DNA of 64,000 bases from Salisapilia sapeloensis (taxonomy: Eukaryota > Oomycota > Peronosporomycetes > Peronosporales > Salisapiliaceae): positions 1 to 64,000 of the forward strand of contig JAADVB010000073.1 in the NCBI GenBank assembly GCA_023334545.1. The letters are read 5' to 3'. How positions within the stretch are numbered: position 1 is the stretch's first letter; the number at the start of each line of letters is the position of its first letter. Of the stretch, positions 11,633 through 23,597 are shown piece after piece. The position numbers were made by a program, and so were the translations under genes. The notes under the pieces were generated by a model that was not told the DNA's origin, searched no databases, and saw nothing but the letters and a program-made list of their open reading frames with translations.

Positions 11633-12929
11633 ATGAGTAGGGGGGATCTTGTCATTTCAGGAGACTGCGGTGGTACGAACACGCGTCTGTCGCTATGGCT
11701 CATTCCACGCACGGCTCGACACTTCTCCGGTACGTCTGACACATCTACATCGTGGTGAGATTTTTCTGACAAGAAGGATAGGAAATGTTGCCCCGGGGGA
11801 GATCATTTACGCGAAAAAGTATGAAAATGAAAACCACGCGAGCTTTGCTGAAGTCTGCCACTTGTTCATGTCCGAGGCGAACCTTCAGGGGAAGATCCCT
11901 AAGGCCTGCGTCCTCGCATGTGCCGGACCGATCCTCCGGAACACCGTGACGTACGTTCTAATCTGTTTTTTTACGAATTCCCTCGACTAATTCGACTATA
12001 GATTCACCAACATCCAGGATGGATGGACGATTAACGGTCCTGCGCTCCAGAACGAGCTCGGCATCCCGAACGTGAAGCTCATTAACGACTTCCAGGCCAT
12101 GGGATATGGTCTCCTGACCCTCAAGCCGCACGAGTACATCGTCTTGAACGAAGCCGAGGCAGAGGAAGGTGCTCCGAAGGCGACCATTGGCGCTGGCACG
12201 GGACTCGGTGAATGCTACTTGACGGCCGGTAACGACGGCGAGTACTCTTGCTACGCCTGTGAAGGTGGTCACACGGACTTTGCGCCCGCGGATGAGCTGG
12301 AAATCGAGCTGTACAACCACATCAAGGAATGGCTTGGATGCGAACGTCGTTTCTCGGTCGAGCGTATCCTCAGTGGCCCTGGCTTAGCGACCATCTACGA
12401 CTTCCTCCAGCAAAAGTACCCGGATAAGGTGAACCCGAACATCCGAAGGGAGTTTGATGAAGCGACTGCGTTCAAGGCTCGAGTCGTTGGCACGTACGCC
12501 AAGTCCGACGAGCTCTGTGCGCAAGCGATGGACATCTTCGTCGGTGCGTACGGCCGAGAGGCTGGTAACGCCATGCTCAAGTACTTGCCTCGTGGTGGTT
12601 TCTACATCACGGGCGGCCTTGCGCCGAAGAACTTGGACTTTTTCACGAAGAAGGACACATTCTTGAAGAACTGCTTCGACAAGGGTCGTGTCAGCCCTGC
12701 GCTGGAAGCCATCCCGATCTACCTCGTCTTGACTGAAGACTTGGGCGAGCGTGGAGCCCACTTCTATGCGTACCAGCTCTTGCGTACGCACCAGCAGCGC
12801 ATCGGACACGTTGACAACGCCCCTGGTGTTGACCAGAAGTATGCGACTTCGAACCACCTCGCGCTCTACACGGCCATTGCCGCGACTGCTGGTGCGGTTG
12901 GAGCTGCACTCTCGGCTGCCCGACGTTAA
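11633..12929 (+). CDS. Bacterial-type glucokinase with hydrophobic C-terminal tail (copy 2)
   Basis: Glucose phosphorylation, as for the copy at 2669-3748. Exons 11633-11729, 11782-11950 and 12002-12929 give 397 residues. All Glk motifs are kept: ISGDCGGTN, LINDFQAMGYG, GAGTGLGECYL, CEGGHTDFAP and GERGAHFYAYQL. The catalytic body is about as long as in copy 1. This copy, however, adds about 35 residues ending in an Ala-rich hydrophobic stretch (LALYTAIAATAGAVGAALSA) and a basic end (ARR). That layout resembles a tail anchor of the mitochondrial outer membrane, although the segment is only mildly hydrophobic. It follows MYB1 by about 230 bp on the same strand. It has two introns, copy 1 none. 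Confidence 0.93.
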
Positions 12930-13059
12930 GTCGAGGTATCATGGACATGATAATGGACATCAACATGAAACGTGAAATTGAGGTGAAAAGGAAGTGTTTA
13001 TATCTTTGGTCTTGTGTTTAACTCTGCTATCTGACCTGCCATTTTGTCTTGGAAGTGCT

Positions 13060-14297
13060 CTACTCTTCGATAGTTAAGGGGGCAACCTTCACCTTTCTAG
13101 GAGACACTTTACTCGAATTGGTGCCAGGATATACACCCTTGAAATTACTTCCACTATTTCCTTTGGGTCCGCTTCCATGCGTTGATGACCTTTGTTCACG
13201 TTCACGAGCTGCTCCAAGAACGATGAAGCTTACAAATAGGTAAGAGACGACTAGAGAAGTGTGGGAAGCGACGGAAGCAGCACGTTGGCCGTTCATAACA
13301 ATAGATGAAGTGTCAGTGGTATTCTCGACGGTGTACTTGTACGTGGCTGCCACCATACCACAATAGTGCGTACCACAGACAGCGAGTCCCATGATGACAC
13401 CACTTGCAACACGGAGTTTGTTGTTGTAAGGGAAAAACGTCAGCTAGGAGCAGACATTAGGCTGTTATTCGTCACATGACTATGCAGATGAGAGAAGAGT
13501 ATACCACACGAAAGATGATCCAGAATGCAGCACTAGCCGCGACAAGTGCGATGACGGTGGAGAGGCCAATGAAAAGATGGTCAAGCTCCATCTTGATATG
13601 GGATCGTTGAGCGAACATACCCAAATAGTGCATGCTGAGGACACCAAAAGCAGCAAGAGCACCTCCCAGAACTGTGTAGTGGAGCCGAGAGAAGAGGGCT
13701 ACAAACTTTAAAAAGATCAGCGTGGTTTTAAATCATAGATGAGAGATGTGGTAACCTTTATCTTTTTTCCAACTGCCTCCTTGTTCACGATCGTTGACAT
13801 CTTTATATTCTTCATCTTCTGTGCAATTAACGACTTGCGGTGTTCTGTTTCAATTATAGCGTATATTGGGTCCCTGGAAGCGATGTAGAGGCCACCGAAG
13901 ACTCCTACGACGGCGCTGACAAAGGAGAGGATCGTATAACCTACTTCAAAGTCCATCGGGAGAATTGTTCCATCGGAAATGACAAGTTGAAGCGCGGTCA
14001 TGCCAGTAAAGTGCATCGCCCAAATAGCGCAACCGCCTAAAGCGTGCGCCGCGACGCATAGTATCATTAGCTTGCGCCACTTCTCTGATTCCTCGCGCCA
14101 TTGCTCCATTAACTGCAAAGCTACATAATTCGAGTTTATGAATGCTTTATGGGTTTATATTCTAGTTTTGATAAAAGATTTTACATACTGCTGTAGCTTC
14201 CTGTGAAGGAAATGACAAAGGACAGGAAGATATTTCCCGCGTCCCATACTTGTGTGATTATTTCGCCTTCAACTTCCGTGATTCCTGAGTTCGACAT
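13060..14297 (-). CDS. MHYT-domain multi-pass membrane protein
   Basis: A membrane protein of 352 residues from exons 14297-14189, 14120-13756, 13705-13505 and 13443-13060 (minus strand, all in phase). Three motif repeats of the MHYT sensor domain are visible: WAMHFTGM, SMHYLGM and GTHYCGM. Each lies at a membrane-segment edge, and six to seven hydrophobic segments can be counted. In bacteria this domain is proposed to sense oxygen, CO or NO through copper held by the His and Met residues. Here no GGDEF, EAL or kinase domain is attached. The long loop between the first and second motifs is basic (KMKNIKMSTIVNK), and the C-terminal 60 residues are Ser/Gly-rich and hydrophilic. The function in this organism is unknown. 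Confidence 0.8.
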
Positions 14298-14480
14298 GAT
14301 GGTTTCTTTCTGACAACTGTGTGCACGCCACAGTGTGCCAAGCAATATTGAGCTATTATAAGAATGTAATTTATATAGTTTAGTACTGCACAAGTTTCTA
14401 ATAATACTTTGTCGGATCCCCCACGTGCAAGCATAATTGTCAAGTGCAGATAGTTATCTACCAAATAATGCTATGTAATC

Positions 14481-17076
14481 TCATGCTTTCCGAGCCAGTA
14501 GCTTTAGAAAAGGATTTGGCTTCGCAGCTATTATATGGTACAGCACGTCCGCGTTGTTTGCATCGCAACGGTCAATGATCTGTATCGCACCGTTGTCCGC
14601 TTGCTGCTGTTCAATCCAATGTACTGTTGATTCACCAGCAATTAAGAGGCTCTTCATCGTGTGTGATTGTATTCTTTTCTCCCAAAAGCTTAACAACTTT
14701 CTGGATCCGGTTTCAAATTCACGACATTCCGTTACTCCAATCGGACCAACCCACACGACAGTTGATTCTCCCATTTCCTCTATCCTGCTAATCAATGAGT
14801 TTACTGAAGTTGGACCTATATCAAAGGCTCTGTCCATCCATTCAACCCCTCTCCATTCACTTAAAACATTTGCTTGATCCATGTCAACTGATCCAGCTTC
14901 CATTTCTTCATCAGCCTGACTATCTGAAGTTGGTTCTAGCAGACTAGTTTTCCCATCAACTACGACGAAGTGGTTTAAAAGATTCTCATCAATGTTGTGG
15001 ATGGAAACCCAACAACCTTGGTCAGGGTTCTCAGCATCTGAAAGAGATACTTGAGCAATATCTCCGTCAAAGGACCAAGGACGTTCTGGCGAGTCCGATT
15101 CCGCAGGTTCTGTTAAACTTTTCTTCTTCTTCTTCGATCGTTTTGCTTTCACGCCTTCGTCGCTATCTTCTTCATGCGAATCATTATCATCCTCATCGTC
15201 AGCAGGAATGTGTTCTTGGTCAGAGAGAGCATATTCTCCAACCAAAAATTCTGCTGGAAGGAGAATATCCACACCATGACGATTTGCCTTTTGAAGCAGC
15301 TTTGATATTGCGGGAATAAGTGGATTAAAGGTAGACGATCTTGCTTCATATGGAAGCCTTTTAAATGTTAAAGCAAGGTAGAATGTTGCTGCGAGTTGGC
15401 CTGCTATGAAAACAGTTTGAACGATATCCATCAGACTATCGATTAGGCGAAGTTTCCTCTCAATTCCTACTCCACCAATGATAGCGATACCATGTCGGTC
15501 GCGACAACTCGAAGGAATTTTTAATAGGTCGTTCCAGCGACTGACTAACGGTTTTAAGCTAGGGCCAAGGACAACTTGTTTAGATCCGTCCGTACCTCGT
15601 GTTAGCATTTCAAATAGCAACGCATGACGCTTGTCTGGAAAGGTGTCGAAAACGACAGCGCCAACTGCATTCTTAAGCTTTTGGGCAAGTGATGCACCCT
15701 GCCTTACTTGCTCCATCGTTAAGTTTTTTGTCGTATGCTCATCATTAGAGCAATTGGTTTCACCTACTGGTAATTCAGCCTCTATATTTGCCTGATTCAG
15801 GATAGAATAGTCTTGCTCTTCAACTTCAATGGCCTTGTCAATATGCTCTAAAAGTATAACACGAGGTTGTTCGTCATCGCTTAGTGTTTCCCCGTTGTTG
15901 TTATTATCCAGTGCTTCGATTTCCGTGTATGAGCGACAAAATTGAACCTGCACACCCAGCTCTCTCGCCAGCATCTTCGCCGCTGGCTCCAATGATAATT
16001 TTGCTGACATTTCAGCCAAGATCTCTGTTTCAGTCACATTTCTGGCTGCAGCGTTTGCCTTTAAAACGCTCTTTACCTCGACATTTAAAGGCGGAGTTCG
16101 GTGCTTACTTATAACTACAATTGGGCTGCTACTCTCTGAAGCTTCAATAAGCTTTTGAAGCGAACGAACCACATTTGCAAGCTTTTTGATTTTAGCAGGT
16201 ACAAACTTTGGATGCTGTAGTAGTTCGTCTGAAAATTCCCACTCCAAGAGCTTCTTCTCTGTATCTGAATCTCCTTCCTTATCATCTTCTTCATCTTTCG
16301 TGTCGTGGTTTGTTTCGTTTGTATCCTGCGAATCTCCAGTGGCCTGGACTTCTTTCAATGAATACCAGTGCGCTAGGTCGCTATCTGCGAAACAGAGTAC
16401 TGCACGCTCAATCATGTGCTTGCTTTCTGTGATGAAGGTTTCAGGATCGGTTCGATGAATAACACGTTTGTTCGTACATTTCAATTCTAAAATTATTCTA
16501 TTTCGGTTAATACAGCAGCCTCCACCTTTTTTGGTGGTAACGACAGGGATTCTAAGGAGAGCAAACGATGTAGATCCAAGCTCTGGAATTGTCGTCGTTC
16601 CTGCGCGTACTTAACGTCAACCTCGGTGTCCATTTGCACAGCGTGATCAATGGAGGTGACCAAAAGGTTCGAGACCCGCTTGTTTAAAGCTACTTTTTCT
16701 TCACCCTCTAGACTTGATATGTTGTAAAGAATCGGAACTTCAGCGCATAGATCACTTATGGCTAGTGAGACAGCACTTTTAAAATTCCCAGAGCTGTAAG
16801 GTGCGGTGCACGCAGCATAATAGAGCTTTAAATAATCTTCATGGTATCTTAGATACAGCTGTGCCATTTCTTCTTGAAGCTCATGCTTCTGAGACTCAAT
16901 ATTTTCTCTTTTGGATAGTTTTGCTGGTGCAAGTGCCGGCTTTTCATCCACTTCACCTGCAATTGTTTCGTCTGCGTTACTTTCGTCATTACCCCCATCT
17001 TTTACCTTTTCTTCTTCGTCTCCTTCGTCCTCTTCTTCCTCTTCTTCTTCCTCTTCCTCTTCCTCTTCTTCTTCCG

Positions 17077-17113
<37 letters not shown>

Positions 17114-19221
17114 CTCTTCGTCATCTTCCAATTCGTCCTCTAAAGCCAATACATGTTTTAGCTTTTTATTAATGTTGTTCCACATTCGACGATTCTTGTC
17201 TTCTGCCTCTTGAGTAATCCGTTGAAGCGTGTCTAGTGAAAAGTCCCAGTCCTCTGGATAAGGATTCATCAATATAGTTGGTACACATAATTCTTTTTCG
17301 GCGACGCTCGTTTTCTCATCATTTACTGCTTCACTTGCTTCCCCTGTTTCTTCCTGAGTTTCCATTACTTCTATGCTCTCACTGACTTCTTTAACATTTA
17401 TTGCCGCCTTAGCTTGATGATACAGTTCTTGACAACATGAAATGAACGACTCTGAGTAGTACACATCTTGATGAGCAGAGTTCTTGTCGTAAAAGTCGCG
17501 AGCCGAATTACATAGATCTGGAAACGTGAGGTGGTGTTTGGTCACTATGTTGTCAATTATGTTGCACAACAGCGTCCTCGTCATCTCTTGAACTGTATCG
17601 CGCTCAGCCTTTAATAGTGCTTCCTCTCTTTGCTTTTGAGGTCGGAAGGTGTCGACTACCGAGCAGTGCAGCTCCACCATAGCAACGTCTTTGTGATTCA
17701 TCGCATTGGTAGATGTGTCACTGTACAAGACCAATGGTCTCGGTGAGACGTCGAGGATCCACTTCTCCAAGAACATACCAGTCGTAGAAGACTGGAAACT
17801 AAACGTGACAGCCTCATGCTCACCAGGTTGAACGGATCCCGACAGGTGAGAAATGGATGTGTATGAGCCAGGCTTTAATTTGTCGTCTTGAAAATCGAGG
17901 CCACAATACGGTGCTCTAGACCATTGGAAAGATAGATCTGTGGTGCCTTCATTCGATACGACAATGGTCCGAGACTTTGTTTTGCTGATGGTCGAATCAA
18001 AGTCAAGACGAACAATTGCCATCTCTTGGCTGTTTTCAGGATTGTTTACGGTGGTCGGGCGTTGATAGCTTTCGCCATTTTCTAGAGTGACTATGCGAAG
18101 GCACGGGCCAACGTCTTGCACTTCATCCGCCATATCATCCACATCTTTTTCTTCTGCTACTTGACTGGTGTCTTTGTTAATATCTACGTGAAGTTCGTCG
18201 TGGCGCGTTCGCTGTGCCCAGGCGAACAGATCTTCGGTTACAACGTTTAGATGATCACTATGTATGGACGTTGTGAGGTTCCTGCTTGCAGAATAATATT
18301 GTAAGCATCGACGTACCTACTGCTACTCGGAACTTCATATGGCTGTATCAATCGTAATTGCTTTCTCATTCGCCTCTTTTGCTTTTCAAGATAGTTATCA
18401 TTGTGCTTTGTATGTCCTCCTTTGTTGCTTATGTCCTGCTGGCCATCCAGTGGGCGTCGAACGCGCGGCCCCAGAGATGCGCTTGGGCGTATCGGACAGA
18501 AGAGTCCACTGAAGATATTTCCGACAGGTACATAACGAGTTCCGTCATCCCTTAGATTAGCCATCCATCCATCTTCCCCAAACTTCTCTTCGATCGGGCG
18601 AGCTCTTTCTAGCGCATCGTACGCTTCAATTTGCTCTCGATATGCAGTAGACTTACTCATCACAAGTTCAGATGTGCTCTTGCCTAGCTTCTTAGCTGTC
18701 CTAACGGAAAACTTTTCCCATACTTTGTTAATTTCTTGCCATTTCTTTAATACGCGTTCTTGTCGCTCTTGTTCGGGGCGAACATCCTTTGGCAGCGACC
18801 GAATCCATCGAGCATAAGATTTATCGGATAATTGTTGATGTTGAAGATCCTGCTCAGTGGTAGTCAGATTAACACTACGAGTACTACCTTGTCGAACAGG
18901 TGACTCCTTGGACGGTGAGTTAACACTTCGGTAATCACGTGAAGATTGATTCGATGCTGAATTAGCTGCTTCCTCTTCATCAGATAGCTCATTACGCTCA
19001 GCGAGCTTCTCAGCAAGATAGTCACCATAACGACGTCGATCATCTTCGTTCCCGAGAATTGCATAGGATGGCACATCATCGATTGAATCAGGAAGTATAT
19101 CAAGATCTGGTTTTGGAATAACGATTGGAACAGGCTCTTCTTTCTTTATCTTCCTCGCAACTACAATTGACCGCTTAGGTTTTGCGATTTTCTGCGGCTT
19201 ATCTTCCACCGCTTTCATCAT
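14481..19221 (-). CDS. MYCBPAP-like protein with C-terminal phosphoglycerate-kinase-like domain
   Basis: A long flagellar-type protein of about 1542 residues, read as exons 19221-18317, 18284-16567 and 16486-14481. The first exon resembles MYCBPAP (AMAP-1): RWIRSLPKDVRPEQERQERV, then LGKSTSELVMSKSTAYREQ. The second continues with an ASH/MSP-like beta domain near its start, then a very acidic tract. The third carries a divergent PGK fold with IAIIGGVGIERKLRLIDSLM, VDILLPAEFLVGE and TVVWVGPIGVTECREF. The usual GGGDS motif is replaced by AGEST, so catalysis is doubtful. The last join is uncertain: exon 2 runs to a stop at 16493, and I infer an 80-bp intron (16566-16487) to keep frame. The alternative is two adjacent genes, a MYCBPAP (16493-19221) and a PGK-like protein. 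The first join is firm. Confidence 0.68.
17008..17130. repeat. CTT/CTC microsatellite encoding a poly-Glu tract
   Basis: About 120 bp of pyrimidine-rich trinucleotide repeats (purine-rich on the coding minus strand). They translate to an almost pure Glu run inside the MYCBPAP-like protein. Such tracts vary in length between strains by slippage. Confidence 0.85.
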
Positions 19222-19433
19222 GGCGAGTAAATGAAAAGCGAGGCGTTTCAACTACAAGAATATGCCTCTGATCGTTTCCACAGCATACTCTAAAGAAAAC
19301 CTTTTATGAGATGTCATCGTTTCTGTATCAAAAATATGATGGCTTATCCGCGTCAAAGAAGTCTATGCATTTAAAGCGAAAGCCTGATAGGAACCACAAT
19401 AAAATGCATGAAAAGCTCTGTTGTCGAAAAATA

Positions 19434-19506
19434 TGCCGCGACCCGGGATCGAACCGGGGACCTCAAGAACTTCAGTCTTGCGCTCTCCCAACTGAGCTAT
19501 CGAGGC
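19434..19506 (-). tRNA. tRNA-Phe (GAA), copy 1
   Basis: A 73-base cloverleaf on the minus strand without an intron or encoded CCA. The anticodon loop CTGAAGT gives GAA, so Phe. The D arm (A box) and the GGTTCGATCC T loop (B box) are intact. Position 4 is T opposite C69, an unpaired step in an otherwise complete acceptor stem. A T-run follows for polymerase III termination. Confidence 0.93.
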
Positions 19507-20921
19507 ATACATTCTGGGTTAAAGATGTATTATATAAATACGTAAATTTTGTATAAGTAACCTAAACAACTATCCCCTGCATTGATAGACGCTTAAGTCC
19601 GCTTCTGTAGAGGTTAGATACATTTAGAGATAGCCGAGCTTGTAAAAGCCATTACTTCAAGCAGAGCTTGCTGCTCATTGCATTCACAGCGACTTCCCAC
19701 CGAAGTGCAAATAGGAATTTACTTCAATAGCTTGGTTTGTCGACCGCGGACACCACCAAATGCTTTTCATACTACGGATGTGAACATCAATATCCATGTC
19801 TTCATCTGATAGCGTTTATGTTGCCCAATAATTACATTGACGAGTTTAGTCAGGTATGTACGTCCATCTCTGTAGGCGCCCAATGCCTGGAATAAACTTT
19901 CAGACGTATCAATAATGTCTACGGCAACAAACTCTTTACGTTACCAGTCCATCGACCAACATCGCCAGGTTTGTTGCTTTAACAGATGCTGCAGCTCCGA
20001 AATCAGTCGATCAAAGATCAACGCAAATAGAATTGGTGGTGAAGGATATGCTGTTGCCTTCGTCAATGTCGCGGACGGGTCTTGCCCATCTATTCGTTTA
20101 AATGTTTCGAAAAAAGATGCACTTCAATATTTGTCACTCGCCACTTCGGCGGCTTATTTCGACGCATATTACTGCTGCCATCGCGTATATACAAAGGAGA
20201 GCAAGTGTGAAATGTACAGATGCATATGACTGTTGTATGGGTTGCTGGGATACTGCCAAATACTGCTGTCTGGACAGCCCAGTTAATTTGGTATTTTTAG
20301 TTTTTCCCACACTGGATCATCATAAGCTAAGTAGCGGTTGATTGTGATGGGACGGAAAGTTCTTTATTTATGTATGAAGTTATGTCAGCCAACAACACCG
20401 AACGCCGCGCAAAGCTATGATGGGACGAAAAGTTGACTTCGATCGTCAAGGTTCCACAGTTACTATCACTTGCCTCAAATTGCCCAGAGACATTGCAACC
20501 AAGCTACGCAGCCTTCCAGCTTTTTTAAAATCGCAACAAGAGTAGAGTCAAAAGTAAGACCGTTATATGTGCATAAATCACCCAATGGTGGATAACTCGA
20601 GGCAACGTGAGAGTTACTTTTATTAAGAAGAACGTTGACGTAGTGTACCTGAAGGATGAATCGTTCTTATGAGGGGTATGTCCTCCATAGTATCGTAACA
20701 AAGCCTCATTGAAATGCTTGTATATTTCTATTCATCTACTCAGCAACTGGGGTAACTTGTCCTGGATTGGTAGAGTGCTTTCGAAAACTGCTTTCTTCGT
20801 GCTTGTACTTCTGTAATAGCATGGCAGAGATCCACAGCCAACGTGATGGCACCTCCATATCTTCAAAGGATTTTGATGAGTACATAAAGAAAATTATGTT
20901 TTGCTGTAGATGATGCAACCA
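19507..20921. other. Gene-poor spacer
   Basis: About 1.4 kb with no supported gene. Frames are short and broken, with no domain I recognise. It lies between the first tRNA-Phe and the inverted repeat that carries the second and third. Confidence 0.45.
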
Positions 20922-21075
20922 AGAGCAATTTGGCGAGTGCAAAAAGTAGGCAAAAGCAAAAGGAATGCCGCGACCCGGGATCGAACCGGGGACCTCAAGA
21001 ACTTCAGTCTTGCGCTCTCCCAACTGAGCTATCGAGGCATTATGACGACTCGTTCACAAAAGTATTATATAAATT
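20922..21075. repeat. Inverted repeat arm 1 carrying tRNA-Phe copy 2
   Basis: This 154-bp block is the reverse complement of 21317-21470 and includes the tRNA plus about 45 bp beyond its 3' end and 37 bp beyond its 5' end. By eye the arms differ at a single base, in the tRNA acceptor stem. The spacer between them is 241 bp. Confidence 0.88.
20966..21038 (-). tRNA. tRNA-Phe (GAA), copy 2
   Basis: Identical in its 73 bases to copy 1, including the T4/C69 mismatch. It is transcribed on the minus strand and followed by TTTT within 15 bp. It lies inside inverted repeat arm 1. Confidence 0.93.
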
Positions 21076-21316
21076 AATGTATTAATTAATACAACAAACT
21101 TTTATTCGTTAACGTTTATCTGTTGAATATAACTAGTTGTATCATCTGTTAACACCTTACGTTCTCCAGTGCAACGATTCATATGAAATATCCCTTGTGC
21201 AGGCCGCATTATCTTGTAATGCAAAAAGTGTACGCCCAGCTAAAACAGCATTCAAAGTCAAAATAAAAACTCCATTTAAACTAGATTTATTGATAGTTTC
21301 TACCTTTAATTATAAT

Positions 21317-21470
21317 AATTTATATAATACTTTTGTGAACGAGTCGTCATAATGCATCGATAGCTCAGTTGGGAGAGCGCAAGACTGAAGTTCTTGAGGT
21401 CCCCGGTTCGATCCCGGGTCGCGGCATTCCTTTTGCTTTTGCCTACTTTTTGCACTCGCCAAATTGCTCT
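21317..21470. repeat. Inverted repeat arm 2 carrying tRNA-Phe copy 3
   Basis: Reverse complement of 20922-21075. Near identity in the flanks shows that a tRNA gene with its surroundings was copied in inverted orientation recently, rather than two tRNAs inserting independently. Confidence 0.88.
21354..21426 (+). tRNA. tRNA-Phe (GAA), copy 3, with extra acceptor-stem mismatch
   Basis: The sequence equals the other copies except A instead of C at position 3. This leaves A3 opposite G70 beside the T4/C69 mismatch found in all copies. Two adjacent mismatches in a seven-pair acceptor stem may impair processing or charging, so this copy could be a pseudo-tRNA. Promoter boxes and the downstream T-run are intact. 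Confidence 0.85.
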
Positions 21471-23182
21471 ACATAAATAGTAACGCAGACTGGATGTGCT
21501 ATGTAAGCAGTAAGCGGGAGGATGGTTGTTAAAGCAGGTGTAAGAACCAGAATCCACACCAGAGTATCGGTATGGTAATATGCTAGGATCCGTAGGTCAA
21601 AACTCACACAGGCAAAGCACTCGAAGCGATCCGGAGTGAATCAGAATGCAATACATGTAGACATAGAAGCAGCATACAGATTTACGCAGGGACTAATGGT
21701 GACCGCGAGATCTTCAGTACCGGTAAATCCTTCGCCGGGTAAATTTATACATGGCGACCGTCCGCAGGCTCGCATCATGTGCACAGCAAAAGAAATTAAA
21801 CAGCAAGGACGAAAGAGTCATCTGCCTCCCACTGCAACAGTCACAATTGCCATCATTATATAAATCCTTTTTAGTGTATACAACAAACCAGCGCTCTGTT
21901 GAGATAGAGACCATCACACCAGAAGGTGCCGATTCTAGCTCCTGATCCGGTCACATAGCACTCACGATGCTTGACGGGATGCCTTACCTCCATCTGATTG
22001 CGCGGGAGAAGAGCCCGCCGGACTGATGAACACGCATCAATTCTGGTTTTGGAGACTGCTCCACATATGTGCACTATAATTGTACTTTACATTTGCATCC
22101 GCTGTGTCATTTACGCGTCATGTCGGTGGTCACGAAATATCAAAGACGAGTAGTTTATCCACGAAGTTGCCTTTGACAGTCTGGTACCTCTGCTGCTATT
22201 GTTATCAGAAATGTCAACAGTGTGAGGTGGTTTTATTCCTTGGAAGTTACGAAGACGTTTATAATTAAAAATGAGGGAGCGTGAAATGAAAGCCATAACA
22301 TGAAGTTGCTTGTGCATCATCTAGATTTATTGTCTTCAGCAGTTTCTATTCAGCGTTGTCTATTTTTCTGTCCGAGGTACGTTACCGTACGTACACAAGG
22401 CAAGCCAAATGCGACAGAAGGGTGGTATGTAAAGCACGCCGATAGTGTTTCCCCCGTACCGTCTCCATCTCAAGTAGTGGCGTCATGCCTCCGGCACATT
22501 TTCAAATTGGCACACTAAATCAACCTTCGAAACCATGACCATGCAGTGAACAGCAGACGCGTATAAAAGCTTCTTCCTATTGGAAGAGAAGAAAGCTGAT
22601 TGCAAGCCTCTCGCAATTATACTTGTCCATAAAGCTCCCCAACATTAACAGAAATTTGATAAGTCGGAACCTCGAAAGCTGGATAGTGAGCGTTGGAAAC
22701 CGATCAAGACATCCAGTAATGTGACCATGCATTGAAAAAGAGATCCGTCTCAGCGCGTGATGAAAGATTCATACACCAACAGTGCTGGTTGGTAGATGCC
22801 TTGTGTCATCGTTGGAAATGGTACGATCTCTCATAACATTGACTAGCTCTTACACGGTCTCCCGTATGGTAAATAAGCAGCAACTCTGTAAGGCGTGAGC
22901 TACGCCGGATCACCAGTGACGAAATCCCGAACTCTTTTGACAATTGTAAAATCAACTCTGGAGCACCCGTATCGCTCTACTTATCTTCTATGGCATGCTG
23001 GTAACCCAATTCCAGCCCTTCGAAAAATAGTAAAAGACCGAGATTGCGTCTACGTTCGAGCGACTGTATCTTTATAATTTGAGAATGGTAAGCGCATTGG
23101 ATGCGGCCTCATGCGTTAGGTTGATCTACCGTTATCTCCTCCATTGGAAGAATAAGGGATCGTACATACCCGTTTATTATCC

Positions 23183-23470
23183 TGTAACCTGTTCAAACCC
23201 GTCCAGAATGGATCAGTCGAAGCGCTCATCAAAGCACATTATGAGGTATTTGGAAACGACGTCCTCATCTCCATCGCTGTGGTGAAATTGGCACGTGCAC
23301 TTATGGAAACTTGGACATCCGCCTACTCTGCGAAACAGAAAAAAGTTTTGTGATTACTTCAGACGAAAGATATGAACAAGGATGATGTTTGAGCTTGACT
23401 GGCACGAGGAAAGTTCAAAGCAGCTCGGATTGGAGGTCTTGACGAAACACTTAGGCCCCTTGCGTAAAGT
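23183..23470 (+). pseudogene. Decayed helical protein remnant, possibly effector-like
   Basis: A frame open from 23183 to a stop at 23351 translates to an amphipathic, helix-like stretch including EALIKAHYEVFGNDVLISIA. It continues in shifted frames with a KDDV-like block and alternating leucines. The spacing loosely recalls the alpha-helical WY repeats of oomycete secreted effectors. No signal peptide, start codon or RxLR motif was found, and at least one stop and one frame change interrupt it. This is a weak resemblance made by eye. Confidence 0.25.
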
Positions 23471-23597
23471 TTGTCCGTGCACTTTGTGTGACTGATCGAT
23501 CTGTTGGAAATGCATTGTTCCCACCAAGCTTTATGACGTCATTCCCCAGTTGAATCTGATAGCGAAGAAGACTCACTTCTGTCCTACTTGCGAATAA

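Noticed and set aside
14554-14877. Plus-strand open frame with cysteine-rich start
   Set aside because: Wholly antisense to the PGK-like exon and without domain or start context.
16911-17213. Plus-strand poly-Ser/Pro frame opposite the MYCBPAP gene
   Set aside because: It is the antisense shadow of the poly-Glu tract of the minus-strand gene.
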